From Corynebacterium simulans (lineage in GTDB: Bacteria; Actinomycetota; Actinomycetes; Mycobacteriales; Mycobacteriaceae), in assembly GCF_001586215.1 (NCBI RefSeq), contig NZ_CP014634.1, forward strand, positions 2,232,001 to 2,296,000: DNA of 64,000 nucleotides. Direction: 5' to 3'. Of this stretch, positions 42,627 to 51,718 are shown piece after piece. A model generated the notes under the pieces. It saw only the letters and a list, made by a program, of their open reading frames with translations. It ran no database searches and was not told the DNA's origin. Every line of letters starts with the position of its first letter. Within the stretch, counting starts at the first letter, position 1. The translations under genes were made by a program, and so were the position numbers.

Positions 42627-43553
42627 ATGACTAACCAGAATGCACGCGATATCAAGGACCTGTTCAACAAGACCGCATACGACGTAAACGGCGACAAGCT
42701 GGGTTCCGTCAAGGAAGTATTCGTTGATGACAACTCCGGTCAGCCAACCTTCGTTGAGGTTAGCCACGGTCTGTTTGGTATGAGCGAGTCCATCGTTCCG
42801 ATGCGCGGCCACAAGTTCGCTGGCGAAGACGACCTCATCCTCGCATTCGACAAGGAGCGCATCAAGGATGCTCCAAGCGTTGACACCGACAAGGCTCTTA
42901 GCGCAAACGACCAGAACGAAATCTTCCGCCACTACGGCGTTGACACCATGAAGGACGAGCAGGCCTACACCGGTGGCCGCCACGACGTTTCCGATAAGAA
43001 CAAGGCTGGCCTGGCTGCTGGTGCAGGTGCAGGTGCAGGCGTTGGCGCTGCTGCTGGTGCAGAGCACGCTGCTGGTGCAGAGCACAAGGAGCACGCTCAC
43101 AAGGACCACGTTGCTGGCACCGAGGCTGCAGACCACACCAAGAACGCTGGCCACACCCACGCTGACGTTGATGGCCGCGATTCCCTGGTTCGTTCCGAGG
43201 AGCAGCTGGACGTTAACAAGGAGCGCGTCGAGACCGGTGAGGTTCGCCTGCGCAAGTATGTCGTAACCGAGACCGAGAACGTTGAGGTTCCGGTTACCCG
43301 CGAAGAGGTTCGCGTCGAGCGCACCCCAATCTCCGAGGAAGAGGCTGCTTCCTTGCGCGGCAAGAATAACCTGACCGATGACGAAGCATCCGTCACCCTC
43401 CACGAGGAGCGCGTCCGCGTTGAGAAGGACACCGTTCCGGTTGAGAAGGTTGAGCTGAACAAGAAGCAAGTTACCGACACCGAGCGCGTCTCCGAGGATC
43501 TGCGCAAGGAGCGCATCGAGACCGAGGGTGTAGACGGCAAGACCACCAAGTAA
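42627..43553 (+). CDS. PRC-barrel / DUF2382 stress protein (YsnF/AvaK-like)
   Basis: 308 residues. Residues 5-75 form a PRC-barrel (NKTAYDVNGDKLGSVKEVFV-DDNSGQPTFVEV). A central linker (about 125-180) is built from Ala/Gly/Glu/His-rich units (AGAGAGAGVGAAAGAEHAAG). The C-terminal DUF2382 region (about 190-300) has alternating E/R/V strands such as VVTETENVEVPVTREEVRVE. Family members are general-stress proteins of unknown mechanism. Single-gene unit with its own terminator. The codon pattern is strongly biased, which suggests high expression. Confidence 0.85.
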   Translation: MTNQNARDIKDLFNKTAYDVNGDKLGSVKEVFVDDNSGQPTFVEVSHGLFGMSESIVPMRGHKFAGEDDLILAFDKERIKDAPSVDTDKALSANDQNEIFRHYGVDTMKDEQAYTGGRHDVSDKNKAGLAAGAGAGAGVGAAAGAEHAAGAEHKEHAHKDHVAGTEAADHTKNAGHTHADVDGRDSLVRSEEQLDVNKERVETGEVRLRKYVVTETENVEVPVTREEVRVERTPISEEEAASLRGKNNLTDDEASVTLHEERVRVEKDTVPVEKVELNKKQVTDTERVSEDLRKERIETEGVDGKTTK

Positions 43554-43600
43554 AAACTTGGATAGTACTAGGTAGCTAGTACCTAGTACAGACACCTCCT

Positions 43601-43640
43601 AAATAGGCCGCTGGCAGTATTGCCGGCGGCCTATTTGTCT
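43601..43640 (+). terminator. Terminator of the PRC-barrel gene
   Basis: AAATAGGCCGCTGGCA pairs with TGCCGGCGGCCTATTT around a short loop, followed by GTCTTT. 47 bases after the stop codon. Confidence 0.85.
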
Positions 43641-43724
43641 TTATGTCTTTCTCGCTTCCTCCCGCGTTCGGAAAAGACTAGGAACTTCCCTGCCGTAGGG
43701 CGCCTCTGCCCATAGACTGGAATC

Positions 43725-44861
43725 ATGAATGTTGAGGTGGATCCGCTGATTGAGGCGCTGTACTACTGGTCCGACGTCAGCGGCGTGTTATTGATGGGGA
43801 TCATCGGTGGCACGCTTGCTCGCCAGCGCGGCTATGACATTGTGGGCTTTTTCTTTATCGCGATGTTCTCAGCCTTGGGCGGCGGCATGATCCGTGACGT
43901 CCTCATCAACCGCGGCACTGTCGCTGCCATGTCGCAGCCGGAATACCTCTACCTTGCTTTCGCCGGCGCGCTGATTGCACGATTCTTCTACTTCAAAGGC
44001 AGAACCTGGGACTATATTCAATCTCACGGGGATGCCATAGTCTCCGCGCTGTGGGCAGCCACCGGTACCGTGAAGGCGCTGACCTATGGCCTGCCGCTTA
44101 TCCCATGCGTGATGATGGGCGTGTTTACTGCAACGGGCGGTTCCATGATCCGTGACATCAGTATGGGCCGCGAGCCAGCCGTCTTCGGCGATAATCAGCC
44201 CACGGTGATCCCCGCGGTGGCCTGTGCCGCAGTGGTGCTCGTGGCCGATTCCTTCGACCACCTGGCCACTGGCATGCTGGTGGGGCCGGTCGTTTCCTTC
44301 ATCCTGACCTTGTTCGGCATCTGGGCCGGCTGGCGCATTCCTGCCCGCCAGGAATGGGCGCCGCTGAACGATACTGCGGCGCAGGTCATGCTGCTCGCGC
44401 GTAAGGCCGAGAACAAAGGCCGGGCAGTGGGGCGTCGCCTAGAGCCCACCAAGGTGCGCAGCTGGCGGCACCAACAGATGGAAAAAGCCCTGCAGCGCCG
44501 CATCGAAAAGCAAGTGCAAAATGGTCGCCTCCGTGCGGCCGCCACCAGCGATGCCACCGAGCTGCTTGAGTCCTTCACCGACACCATGGAGCAGCTCCAC
44601 GGCGAGGCCATCCCAGCCACCGACTCCGATTCTGCCGCGAAGAATGAGGAAGCTCTAAGCCAAGAATCCAAGGGCATCCTGCAGGAAATCGGCGTGGACT
44701 TAAGCGGCGATTCCTATGAGGACTATGACGAGGATGAACCGCTGCTCGATCCAGAAATGCTCAAGGAGCAGCGTGAGAACCTAGACATCGTGCTCTCGGA
44801 TGAAAAGCTGACCGATGAGTTGGTGGAGCACTTAGTCCAGCGCTATAAGAAGCAGAATTAA
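43725..44861 (+). CDS. TRIC-family cation channel (UPF0126) with long cytosolic tail
   Basis: 378 residues. About seven membrane helices in residues 1-205, made of two similar halves, each with the glycine-hinge motif: GGGMIRDVL near 50 and GGSMIRDIS near 140. This is the trimeric intracellular cation channel fold. Residues 210-378 form a basic then very acidic cytosolic tail (SYEDYDEDEPLLDPEM) not found in short bacterial TRIC proteins. The tail could regulate gating; unproved. Single gene. Confidence 0.85.
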   Translation: MNVEVDPLIEALYYWSDVSGVLLMGIIGGTLARQRGYDIVGFFFIAMFSALGGGMIRDVLINRGTVAAMSQPEYLYLAFAGALIARFFYFKGRTWDYIQSHGDAIVSALWAATGTVKALTYGLPLIPCVMMGVFTATGGSMIRDISMGREPAVFGDNQPTVIPAVACAAVVLVADSFDHLATGMLVGPVVSFILTLFGIWAGWRIPARQEWAPLNDTAAQVMLLARKAENKGRAVGRRLEPTKVRSWRHQQMEKALQRRIEKQVQNGRLRAAATSDATELLESFTDTMEQLHGEAIPATDSDSAAKNEEALSQESKGILQEIGVDLSGDSYEDYDEDEPLLDPEMLKEQRENLDIVLSDEKLTDELVEHLVQRYKKQN

Positions 44862-44993
44862 AAAGTGGATACTTAAGTGTAAAAACTCACCTTTTCTTCT
44901 GCTTTAGCTGGGCAATCATATAAGCTTATGCGGTGGAATCATTCAGGACTTTCCGAGGCGATTCCTTATATAAGTGGAAAGGGGGAAAACGTC

Positions 44994-46580
44994 ATGTTAA
45001 AGCGCGTATTAAGCGTTAGCGCAGCCGCCACCCTGGTATTGGCATTATCGGCGTGTGTTCCCCCAGACCAGACCCCGGATATCTCGGGCGTTGACTTCAT
45101 CACCACTGACGGCGCGGAGCCGCAGAACCCGCTGCTGCCAGCGGATATCAACGATGTGCCGGCCGCGACCATCGTTAATCTCATCTACTCCGGCTTGGTC
45201 TACCTCAACGAGGAAGGCGAGGCGGAATACGACGTTGCTCAGAAGATTACCCAGACCTCGCCTACTGAATACGACGTCGTCTTGCGTGAGGATGCGAAGT
45301 TCTCCGACGGCTCTTCAGTTCGTGCGCGTGACTTCGTGGATTCCTGGAACGCAGCTGTTCAAAACAACATGCTTTCCTCCTACTTCTTCAAGCCGATTCT
45401 GGGATTTGGGGAGGGCGAGCCCACCATGCGTGGTCTTAAGGTAACAGGCGATAGAACCTTCCACATTGAGCTGGCCGAGCCTACCGCGAACTTCGTGAAA
45501 CGCCTGGGCCATTCGGTCTTTTTCCCCATGCATCCTTCAGCCGAGAAGGGCTATGACGCATATGGCATGAACCCCATCGGCAACGGTCCGTACCGCCTGG
45601 CGCGCTGGGATAGGGATGAAAAGATCAACCTTATCCCAAACGCGGAATATGTCGGCCCGCGAAAGTCCCGTAACGAGGGGCTGGAGTTTCGCTTTTATGA
45701 GACCGAAGAGGAATCTTATGCTGCCCTGCAGCGCGGCGAGCTGGACTTGGTCACGGATGTGCCGATCACGCATATCCACCGCTTTGAGGAGGAACTGGAC
45801 GGGCGAAGCTTCAACGAGACTTCCGCCATGTTCAGCTTCATCACCATCCCGGCCAATGACCCGATGTTCCGCGGAGAGGCCGGCGCTTTGCGACGCCGCG
45901 CCATCTCCATGTCCTTCGATCGCACCCGCATCGCGCACGAAGTCTTGGACGATACTGTCACTCCGGTTACATGTTTTGCCACCCAAAAATATTGCCCTGA
46001 GATGGGGATGATTCCGGGTCAGGAAGTGCTGGTTTATAACCCAGAAAAGGCACGCGAACTGTGGGCAAAGGCTGATGCCATCTCGCCGTGGACGGGGCCA
46101 TTTCTTCTGGGATATAACGCGGATGGCGGGCATGCGGAATGGGTCGATGCGGTAACTAAACAGGTTTCAGAGACACTTGGTATCGAGGCTTATGGCCGTG
46201 CTTTCTCGACCTTTAAGAAGTACCGGCAAGCCGTAACGGACCGTCAGATGCGCGGTTCCTTCCGTTCCAGCTGGCAGGCTGCGTACCCCTCGGAGGTCAA
46301 CTTTCTGGAGCCGGTCTTCGCATCTAGCTCGTTGCTCAACGAGTCCGGCTTTAATAACCCGGAATTCGACAGGCTGCTCAAGGAAGCCAATTCCGAACTC
46401 GATAAAAAGGTCCAAGAGCAAAAACTGCTTGCAGCGCAGTCCATCCTTTTGCATGACCTGCCGGCGCTGCCGCTGTGGGAATCCAACGTGGTTGGCGGCT
46501 ATGACACCGATATCGCGCGTCCACATTTCAGCTGGAAGGGAAAGCCGTTTTACTTTGAGCTGACTCGCGACAAAGGCTAA
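44994..46580 (+). CDS. Peptide/oligopeptide-binding lipoprotein of an ABC importer
   Basis: 528 residues from ATG 44994 (GGGGGAAAAC ribosome site; an upstream in-frame ATG is weaker). Lipobox LSACVP at residues 18-23. The family-5 solute-binding pattern is clear: EPQNPLLPADINDVPAATIV, LREDAKFSDGSSVRARDFVD-SW, and FVKRLGHSVFFPMHP. It captures peptides outside the membrane for an Opp/Dpp-type importer. No permease or ATPase genes are adjacent, so it must use a transporter encoded elsewhere. Confidence 0.88.
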   Translation: MLKRVLSVSAAATLVLALSACVPPDQTPDISGVDFITTDGAEPQNPLLPADINDVPAATIVNLIYSGLVYLNEEGEAEYDVAQKITQTSPTEYDVVLREDAKFSDGSSVRARDFVDSWNAAVQNNMLSSYFFKPILGFGEGEPTMRGLKVTGDRTFHIELAEPTANFVKRLGHSVFFPMHPSAEKGYDAYGMNPIGNGPYRLARWDRDEKINLIPNAEYVGPRKSRNEGLEFRFYETEEESYAALQRGELDLVTDVPITHIHRFEEELDGRSFNETSAMFSFITIPANDPMFRGEAGALRRRAISMSFDRTRIAHEVLDDTVTPVTCFATQKYCPEMGMIPGQEVLVYNPEKARELWAKADAISPWTGPFLLGYNADGGHAEWVDAVTKQVSETLGIEAYGRAFSTFKKYRQAVTDRQMRGSFRSSWQAAYPSEVNFLEPVFASSSLLNESGFNNPEFDRLLKEANSELDKKVQEQKLLAAQSILLHDLPALPLWESNVVGGYDTDIARPHFSWKGKPFYFELTRDKG

Positions 46581-46638
46581 CAGCGCATTTTTAGCTTTTA
46601 GCCGGTTGTCGTTGCGGAATCCTGGCTAATCTAAAAAT

Positions 46639-48252
46639 ATGAACCTCGTTGGCTACTTCTTTTATCGGATGTGGCAGGTCGGAATCGACCATGTCCTGCC
46701 GCTTGTCGCGTTGTTGCTGCTGGGCATGTTGGTGCCGCGGCTGGGTCGGCTGGCCATCCGCGTCCTGGAATCGCGGCTCGAGGAAGGCGAAGAGTCCACG
46801 AAGGCGCGCCTGGCCTTGGGCGGAGCTTTGGTCTACGTATTGCAGGCGGTGGCATATTTCTTGCTCGTGCTGGCCGCACTCTCGAACGTGGGCGTGCCGG
46901 CGCTGGGCGCGGCAATCCCGGCGACGGTGGTTTCTGCCGCCCTTGGTTTTGGTGCACAGAAGATAATCGGGGACTTCCTCGCGGGCTTTTTCATCCTTTC
47001 GGAAAAGCAATTCGGCGTCGGTGACTACGTGAGCTTTGAGGGCACAACGGGCGTGGAAGGAACCGTGGTGGCGCTGACCCTGCGCACCACGAAGGTACGT
47101 ACGCCCACGGGCGAGGTGGTCATGGTTCCCAATGGCTCGGCGGGCGTTATCACCAACTTCTCGCAGGATTGGTCCCGCGCTGTAGTGGACCTTTCGGTGC
47201 CGCTCCACGAGGGCGAGACCCTTGAGGAAATCACTTCCCAGGTGCGTACGATTTCCCAGCAGGCCATCAAGGATCCGGCCATTGCTGGCGACGTCGCCGG
47301 CGAGCTCGAGATCCTTTCTGCCACCGGCATCGTGGAACCAACTGTTGCGGGTCAGCCTTGGCAGGTTAAATACCGCGTGCTCGTGCAGGTCAACCCTTCG
47401 CGGCAGTGGGCGGTTGAGCGCGCAATCCGCTCCGCGCTGCTCTCGGCGTTTTGGGATCACTACAACCTACCCAGCAACGCGACCGGCGTATTTCCTGCAG
47501 GTCCTTCCAGCTCCGTGGAAAAGCCCGGTATCGAGCGCACCCCTGAAACCGCGGCGGAAAAGGGGCTGGGCGCGGCAGTGGCGGCGTCGGCAAGCACAGA
47601 TGGCGTCGCAGCGCGCGCTAGCGCCCACAACGCAGACAATGATGACACCGCCCTGGAGGAAGTTGCCAAAGCCAAGGACCATGGCCCCGGCAAGCCCGCG
47701 AGTGCGGATGTGGAAAAGGAAGAAAAGCCGGCCACCGGCATCTGGCGTGCGGATACCCCAAGCAGCAAGTTCCAGTACGTGTGGACTGCCGGTGGGCGCG
47801 TTCGTTCTTCTACCACCACGCTGCTGGCGGCACTTGCGATTACCGGACTGCTCATCTTTGCCTCCTGGAATCCGGAGGACGCCGGCACCGGTTGGCTAAA
47901 CCCTGCCTACTGGTCACAGCGCGACGCCGCCACCTCGGAAGCGCCCGCCCCAGTCGCGCCGGGGGAGGAGGCCGACTCCTCGGCGGAGACCCCGCCTGCC
48001 CCGGGGACCACCACCCCGACCGAGGCCGCGGAGCCAACCACAAGCGCGGAAAGCTCTGCCGATTACGGCTCCAGTGAGGACGGCTCTAGTGAGGACGGCT
48101 CTCGGGCGGACTCGCGCTCGGGCTCCTCGGGCGCTGACTCCGACGCCGCCACCACCGTACCTGCTGAAACCGCAACACAGAGCGCGGTGCCTAGCGCGGA
48201 GCCCACCGCGGCAGAAGAAAGCGCCGCCGCTGGGGGAAGCGACGGCGCTTGA
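46639..48252 (+). CDS. MscS-family mechanosensitive channel, MscCG-like
   Basis: 537 residues. Three N-terminal helices lead into the pore helix PATVVSAALGFGAQKIIGDF and the MscS beta domain (VGDYVSFEGTTGVEGTVVAL, VPNGSAGVITNFS). A long cytosolic linker (about 275-385) is followed by an extra membrane helix near 395-415 (TTLLAALAITGLLIFASW) and an outer Ser/Thr/Glu-rich tail. This is the layout of C. glutamicum MscCG, the glutamate efflux channel. It opens under membrane tension and may export glutamate. Single gene, 58 bases after the peptide-binding protein. Confidence 0.88.
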   Translation: MNLVGYFFYRMWQVGIDHVLPLVALLLLGMLVPRLGRLAIRVLESRLEEGEESTKARLALGGALVYVLQAVAYFLLVLAALSNVGVPALGAAIPATVVSAALGFGAQKIIGDFLAGFFILSEKQFGVGDYVSFEGTTGVEGTVVALTLRTTKVRTPTGEVVMVPNGSAGVITNFSQDWSRAVVDLSVPLHEGETLEEITSQVRTISQQAIKDPAIAGDVAGELEILSATGIVEPTVAGQPWQVKYRVLVQVNPSRQWAVERAIRSALLSAFWDHYNLPSNATGVFPAGPSSSVEKPGIERTPETAAEKGLGAAVAASASTDGVAARASAHNADNDDTALEEVAKAKDHGPGKPASADVEKEEKPATGIWRADTPSSKFQYVWTAGGRVRSSTTTLLAALAITGLLIFASWNPEDAGTGWLNPAYWSQRDAATSEAPAPVAPGEEADSSAETPPAPGTTTPTEAAEPTTSAESSADYGSSEDGSSEDGSRADSRSGSSGADSDAATTVPAETATQSAVPSAEPTAAEESAAAGGSDGA

Positions 48253-48405
48253 GCGATAGGGAGGATAGGGCAATAAGTGAAGGGGAATAGGGGGAGATTC
48301 CCAACGGCGCCCGCGCGCCGCGTAATGGATATCGAAACGCGCAGGGAAATGTTAACAAGCAACCAGATTGGGGGTAACCGGGGGTAAATTCCTTATTTAA
48401 AGCCC

Positions 48406-50112
48406 CTATTTGAAGCCCTGCCCCTTGCGCCACGTCATCGTGAGGCTATCGCGAACTGGCGAGCCGGGAGTCAAGATGTCATCCACGCGCAACCAATGCA
48501 TCTCCGCTTCCTCGCGACGCACGGTGACGAAGGAATAACCGTGGTTATCCAGGTCCACGTGCTTGCAGTGTGGGTTGGCGCTGCGCAGGATGTGCTCGGC
48601 GGCGTCGGAAAGCGCGTTATTTTGCGGAAGCTTCAACTGCTCGTTGATGTTCGGTGCCGTAACCGAAGCGCACACCAGCTCCGCGCCGATGATGTTGCCT
48701 TGGTGGGTGATGTTGTGTGCCCACTCGGTGTGGATATCGCCGGTGACGAAGAGCGCCTGGGAGCCCTTGGCGGCCAGTGCCTCGATGACGCGGCGTCGCT
48801 CAGCGCTGTAGCCATCCCACTGATCACCGTTGACGGGGATGCCCGTGATGTTGGAAGAAAGCGCCGAAGATACCTTTTCGGTCTGCGGATCCTGCTGCAG
48901 CGTAATCAGGTTCAGCGGGGAAAACATCACGGAATTGCCCAGCATATTCCACGCGGTCTGCGAGGTTTCCAGCTTGCCGAGCAGCCATTCATATTGCTCG
49001 GAGCCCAGCATCGTGCGGTCCTCCTTGGCAAAGCCCGCCGGGTCCCAGGAAAGCTCCTTGTCGCGGTAGGTACGCAGATCCATCATGGTCAGCTCCACCA
49101 AATCACCGAAGGTAAGTGAACGGTAGATGTGGCCATCCTGAGAAGGATTCGTCATGCGCACCGGCATCCACTCGAAGTAGGCCTGCATCGCGCCGGCGCG
49201 CCGGGAATTCCAGTCGCCCTCGGTTGCCGGATCGTGGTTCTCGGCGCCGCCGGCCCAGGAGTCATTGGCTGTTTCGTGGTCATCCCACACCACAATCCAA
49301 GGCAGTGCGCCGTGGGCTGCCTGCAACTCTGGGTCTGTGCGGTAGCGGCCGAAGCGCACGCGGTAATCCTGCAGCGAAACAATCTCGTGCGCCGGGTGAT
49401 GGTGGCGCACCGGTCCAAAGCCCGAGTACTCGCCGACGCCGTATTCGTAGATGTAATCGCCCAAGAAAATCATGTAATCCAGCTGGCCAGCGCGCGCCCG
49501 CTTGGCGATGTCCGTATAAGCACTGAAAAAGCCCGACTCCCAGTTCGCGCAGGAGCCCACACCAAAGGTTAGCTGTTCCGGGGAAGCGTTCGCCGCTGGG
49601 GCGGTCTTCGTGCGTCCGACCGGGCTTGCCTTGCCCGCGTGCTCGCCGTCGGTGACGCGAAAGCGGAAGAAGTACGTGGTCTCGGGGTTAAGCCCGTGCG
49701 GGTCCACGTTGACGGTATGGTCGCGCTCGGCTGTGGCTACCACGTTGCCACGCTTGACGACGTCGCGCATCTCCTCATCCGTGGCCACCTCCCACTCGAG
49801 CGTGATGTCGGGACCCACGCCGGAGCCAGGCATTGCCTCAGGGGAGGCGGTAACGCGGGTCCACAGGATGACGGAATCCGGAATCGGATCGCCGGAGGCC
49901 ACGCCGTGCAGGAAAGGTAGCTCGCCCTTTGGTGGCTCGATGAGCTGGCGTTTGTTGCCGGGAAGTGAGCTCTGCGCGTTGGCCGGGCTAAGCCCGCCCG
50001 CGGTCAGCGCCGCGGCGGAGGCGACGCTGCTGGTTTGGAGGAAGCGGCGGCGGTTAAAACCGCGGCGGGCAGGCGCATCATTCTGAGGGTTGTTTCGCGG
50101 AAAAATATTCAT
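48406..50112 (-). CDS. phoD: Tat-exported alkaline phosphatase D (PhoD)
   Basis: 568 residues from ATG 50112 with GGGGAAC upstream. The Tat signal is GFNRRRFLQTSS followed by an Ala-rich helix and a cut near ANA-Q. PhoD motifs: FLHGVASGDPIPDSVILWTR, FGVGSCANWESGFFSAYTDI, FLGDYIYEYG, WDDHETANDSWAGGAENHD and VTGDIHTEWAH. It is a folded, calcium/iron-dependent phosphodiesterase-type phosphatase exported for phosphate scavenging. Divergent from the beta-lactamase-fold gene. Confidence 0.92.
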   Translation of the reverse strand: MNIFPRNNPQNDAPARRGFNRRRFLQTSSVASAAALTAGGLSPANAQSSLPGNKRQLIEPPKGELPFLHGVASGDPIPDSVILWTRVTASPEAMPGSGVGPDITLEWEVATDEEMRDVVKRGNVVATAERDHTVNVDPHGLNPETTYFFRFRVTDGEHAGKASPVGRTKTAPAANASPEQLTFGVGSCANWESGFFSAYTDIAKRARAGQLDYMIFLGDYIYEYGVGEYSGFGPVRHHHPAHEIVSLQDYRVRFGRYRTDPELQAAHGALPWIVVWDDHETANDSWAGGAENHDPATEGDWNSRRAGAMQAYFEWMPVRMTNPSQDGHIYRSLTFGDLVELTMMDLRTYRDKELSWDPAGFAKEDRTMLGSEQYEWLLGKLETSQTAWNMLGNSVMFSPLNLITLQQDPQTEKVSSALSSNITGIPVNGDQWDGYSAERRRVIEALAAKGSQALFVTGDIHTEWAHNITHQGNIIGAELVCASVTAPNINEQLKLPQNNALSDAAEHILRSANPHCKHVDLDNHGYSFVTVRREEAEMHWLRVDDILTPGSPVRDSLTMTWRKGQGFK

Positions 50113-50241
50113 GTTCCCCAAATATTCTCCGGTTTGGAAAGCTCGCAACTCGGGGAGAAAGATTTATTTTTGCCTTTACTTGCGGTTTACGTAGCGTTTT
50201 TCTGGCCTTTCGAAAGGATGGGGCTGGGTACGCTGGAATGC

Positions 50242-51045
50242 ATGAGTGAGTTCTCCAAGATTTCCGAATGGCCAGCTGACAATATCGCTGGGGCGCTGCT
50301 GCATCGCGGCGAAATCGTTGAGTCGGTGGGCGCGCTGGACAGGGCCTTCTCCGTCGCATCGGTGACCAAACCGGTGGTGGCCTATGGCGTTGCCATGGCC
50401 GTGGAGGAAGGCGCGGTGGACCTCGATATGCCCGCCGGGCCAGAAGGCTCGACTTTGCGGCACCTGCTGGCGCATGCTTCGGGCGTGAAGTTTGATTCCC
50501 GCGAGCAGCAAAAGCCGGTGGGCGAGCGGCGCATCTACTCCTCGGCCGGATACGAGTGGGCGGCAGAGGTGGTGGAAGAGGCTACGGAGATGCCTTTTCC
50601 AGAGTACCTGCGCGAGGGTGTGTTTGCTCCGCTGGGGATGGGCTCGACGCACCTTGAGGGCTCTGCCGGCCACGGTTTGGTGACCACGGTCAGTGACCTT
50701 GCGGCCTTTACCGCCGAAGTCTATTCGCCACAGCTATTGCACCCAGGCACTGTGGCCGAGATGTGCCGCGTGCAATTTCCTGGCCTGCGTGGAATTGTGC
50801 CGGGCTATGGAAGCTTCAAGGATTGCACCTGGGGCTTGGGCTTTGAGATCCACGGCGAGAAACGGCAGTGGATGGGCGCGCTGCCTTCCAGCGCTGTAGG
50901 CCACTTCGGTATGTCTGGCACCTATCTGTGGCTGGCGGGGGATTGGGCCATGGTGGCTCTGACGGATCGCGATTTTGGCGACTGGGCCAAGCCTTTGTGG
51001 GCGGAGGCGAACACGGCGATTTGGAAAGAGTGTCAGGCGCGATAG
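50242..51045 (+). CDS. Beta-lactamase-fold serine hydrolase (class C/penicillin-binding type)
   Basis: 267 residues from ATG 50242; an earlier in-frame start overlaps phoD's signal region and is unlikely. The catalytic SxxK is SVTK at residues 40-43. A Tyr motif follows in IYSSAGYEW. No signal peptide is visible, so it is probably cytosolic, unlike true beta-lactamases. Relatives act as esterases or D-aminopeptidases. Substrate unknown. The usual HTG/KTG motif is not obvious. Confidence 0.75.
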   Translation: MSEFSKISEWPADNIAGALLHRGEIVESVGALDRAFSVASVTKPVVAYGVAMAVEEGAVDLDMPAGPEGSTLRHLLAHASGVKFDSREQQKPVGERRIYSSAGYEWAAEVVEEATEMPFPEYLREGVFAPLGMGSTHLEGSAGHGLVTTVSDLAAFTAEVYSPQLLHPGTVAEMCRVQFPGLRGIVPGYGSFKDCTWGLGFEIHGEKRQWMGALPSSAVGHFGMSGTYLWLAGDWAMVALTDRDFGDWAKPLWAEANTAIWKECQAR

Positions 51046-51303
51046 GTGTTACTGGTGAGGCTCCCGAAAACCCTTGTTAACTAATGTTTCTTGTGTGAAT
51101 TTTCAACCTTTGGTTGAGGTTTATCGAACGGGGGTTGAAGTGGTTGTTTAGGGTTGATGGGACTCATGTGACGCGGGAGAATCGGCCCCAACGCGCAGAC
51201 AGTTCGTTGGGGAAGACGAAGCTCGTCTGGCAGCACTTGGAGGCCGCCCCTTTTTAGGGAGGTCTGCGAAGCGCTGCTTTAAACATGTCGAAGGAGAATC
51301 GGC
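51046..51303 (+). promoter_or_regulatory. Structured leader upstream of a small gene
   Basis: 258 bases. A chain of hairpins is visible: CAACC-TTT-GGTTG (51102-51114), CCCCAACG (51186-51193) with CGTTGGGG (51205-51212), and AGACGA-AGC-TCGTCT (51214-51228). CGGCC (51183) and GGCCG (51242) can instead close the last two as a junction. GGAGAATCGGC occurs twice, at 51176 and at 51293, where it forms the ribosome-binding site of the next gene. This looks like a regulatory RNA or a leader, not a protein gene. No known riboswitch class recognised. Confidence 0.4.
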
Positions 51304-51702
51304 GTGAATACTCGCGTTCACGAAGCCGTCGCCACTGCAACGGCACCCAGCGCCTGGCCGCACCGCAATGCCGGTCAGGTGCACACCGCCGTGCTCACCA
51401 TTGCGGGGATGCCCCGCAAACTGCGCCCGGCAGTAGAGCGTGCCATGGCACGCTGCATCACCACTGAGTCAGAGTTCATCGTCCCCGGCGACGATCCACT
51501 CACCGCCCAGTGGTGCACACGGTGGTACCGGGACATGCCCGGTGACGCCGAACTTGTGCGCGCCGTCGTACCGGCACGCGTGGGTATCGGCTGCCGCCAA
51601 GTCATCACCGGCACGCAAAAAGAGCTCGCCGCCCTCGAAAGGGAAGTCGAGCTCTTATCAAGCGAGCACGCATTCAGCGCGCGCGTTGACGTAACAATCT
51701 AG
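51304..51702 (+). CDS. Small protein of unknown function
   Basis: 132 residues from a GTG start with AAGGAG 7 bases upstream. No signal peptide. Two cysteines (ARCITTESEF and GIGCRQVIT) and a Trp-rich patch (AQWCTRWYRDMPGDAELVRA) are notable, with a C-terminal helix LAALEREVELLSSEHAF. No family recognised. It lies behind the structured leader and converges with nagD, 16 bases from its end. Confidence 0.6.
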   Translation: MNTRVHEAVATATAPSAWPHRNAGQVHTAVLTIAGMPRKLRPAVERAMARCITTESEFIVPGDDPLTAQWCTRWYRDMPGDAELVRAVVPARVGIGCRQVITGTQKELAALEREVELLSSEHAFSARVDVTI

Positions 51703-51718
51703 CCTTAGCTCCGAAGAA

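Noticed and set aside
43000..43100. Short repeated GCTGGTGCAG units, considered as a CRISPR-like or tandem DNA array
   Set aside because: They are irregular, without spacers, and encode the Ala/Gly/Glu linker of the PRC-barrel protein.
42609..43595. A 328-codon open frame antisense to the PRC-barrel gene, very rich in Leu and Val
   Set aside because: It looks like a multi-pass membrane protein only because it is the complement of a strongly codon-biased Glu/Lys/Asn-rich gene.
51046..51303. Known riboswitch classes or 6C RNA as the identity of the leader
   Set aside because: The C-rich loops of 6C RNA and the conserved cores of common riboswitches were not found, so it is left as an unassigned structured leader.
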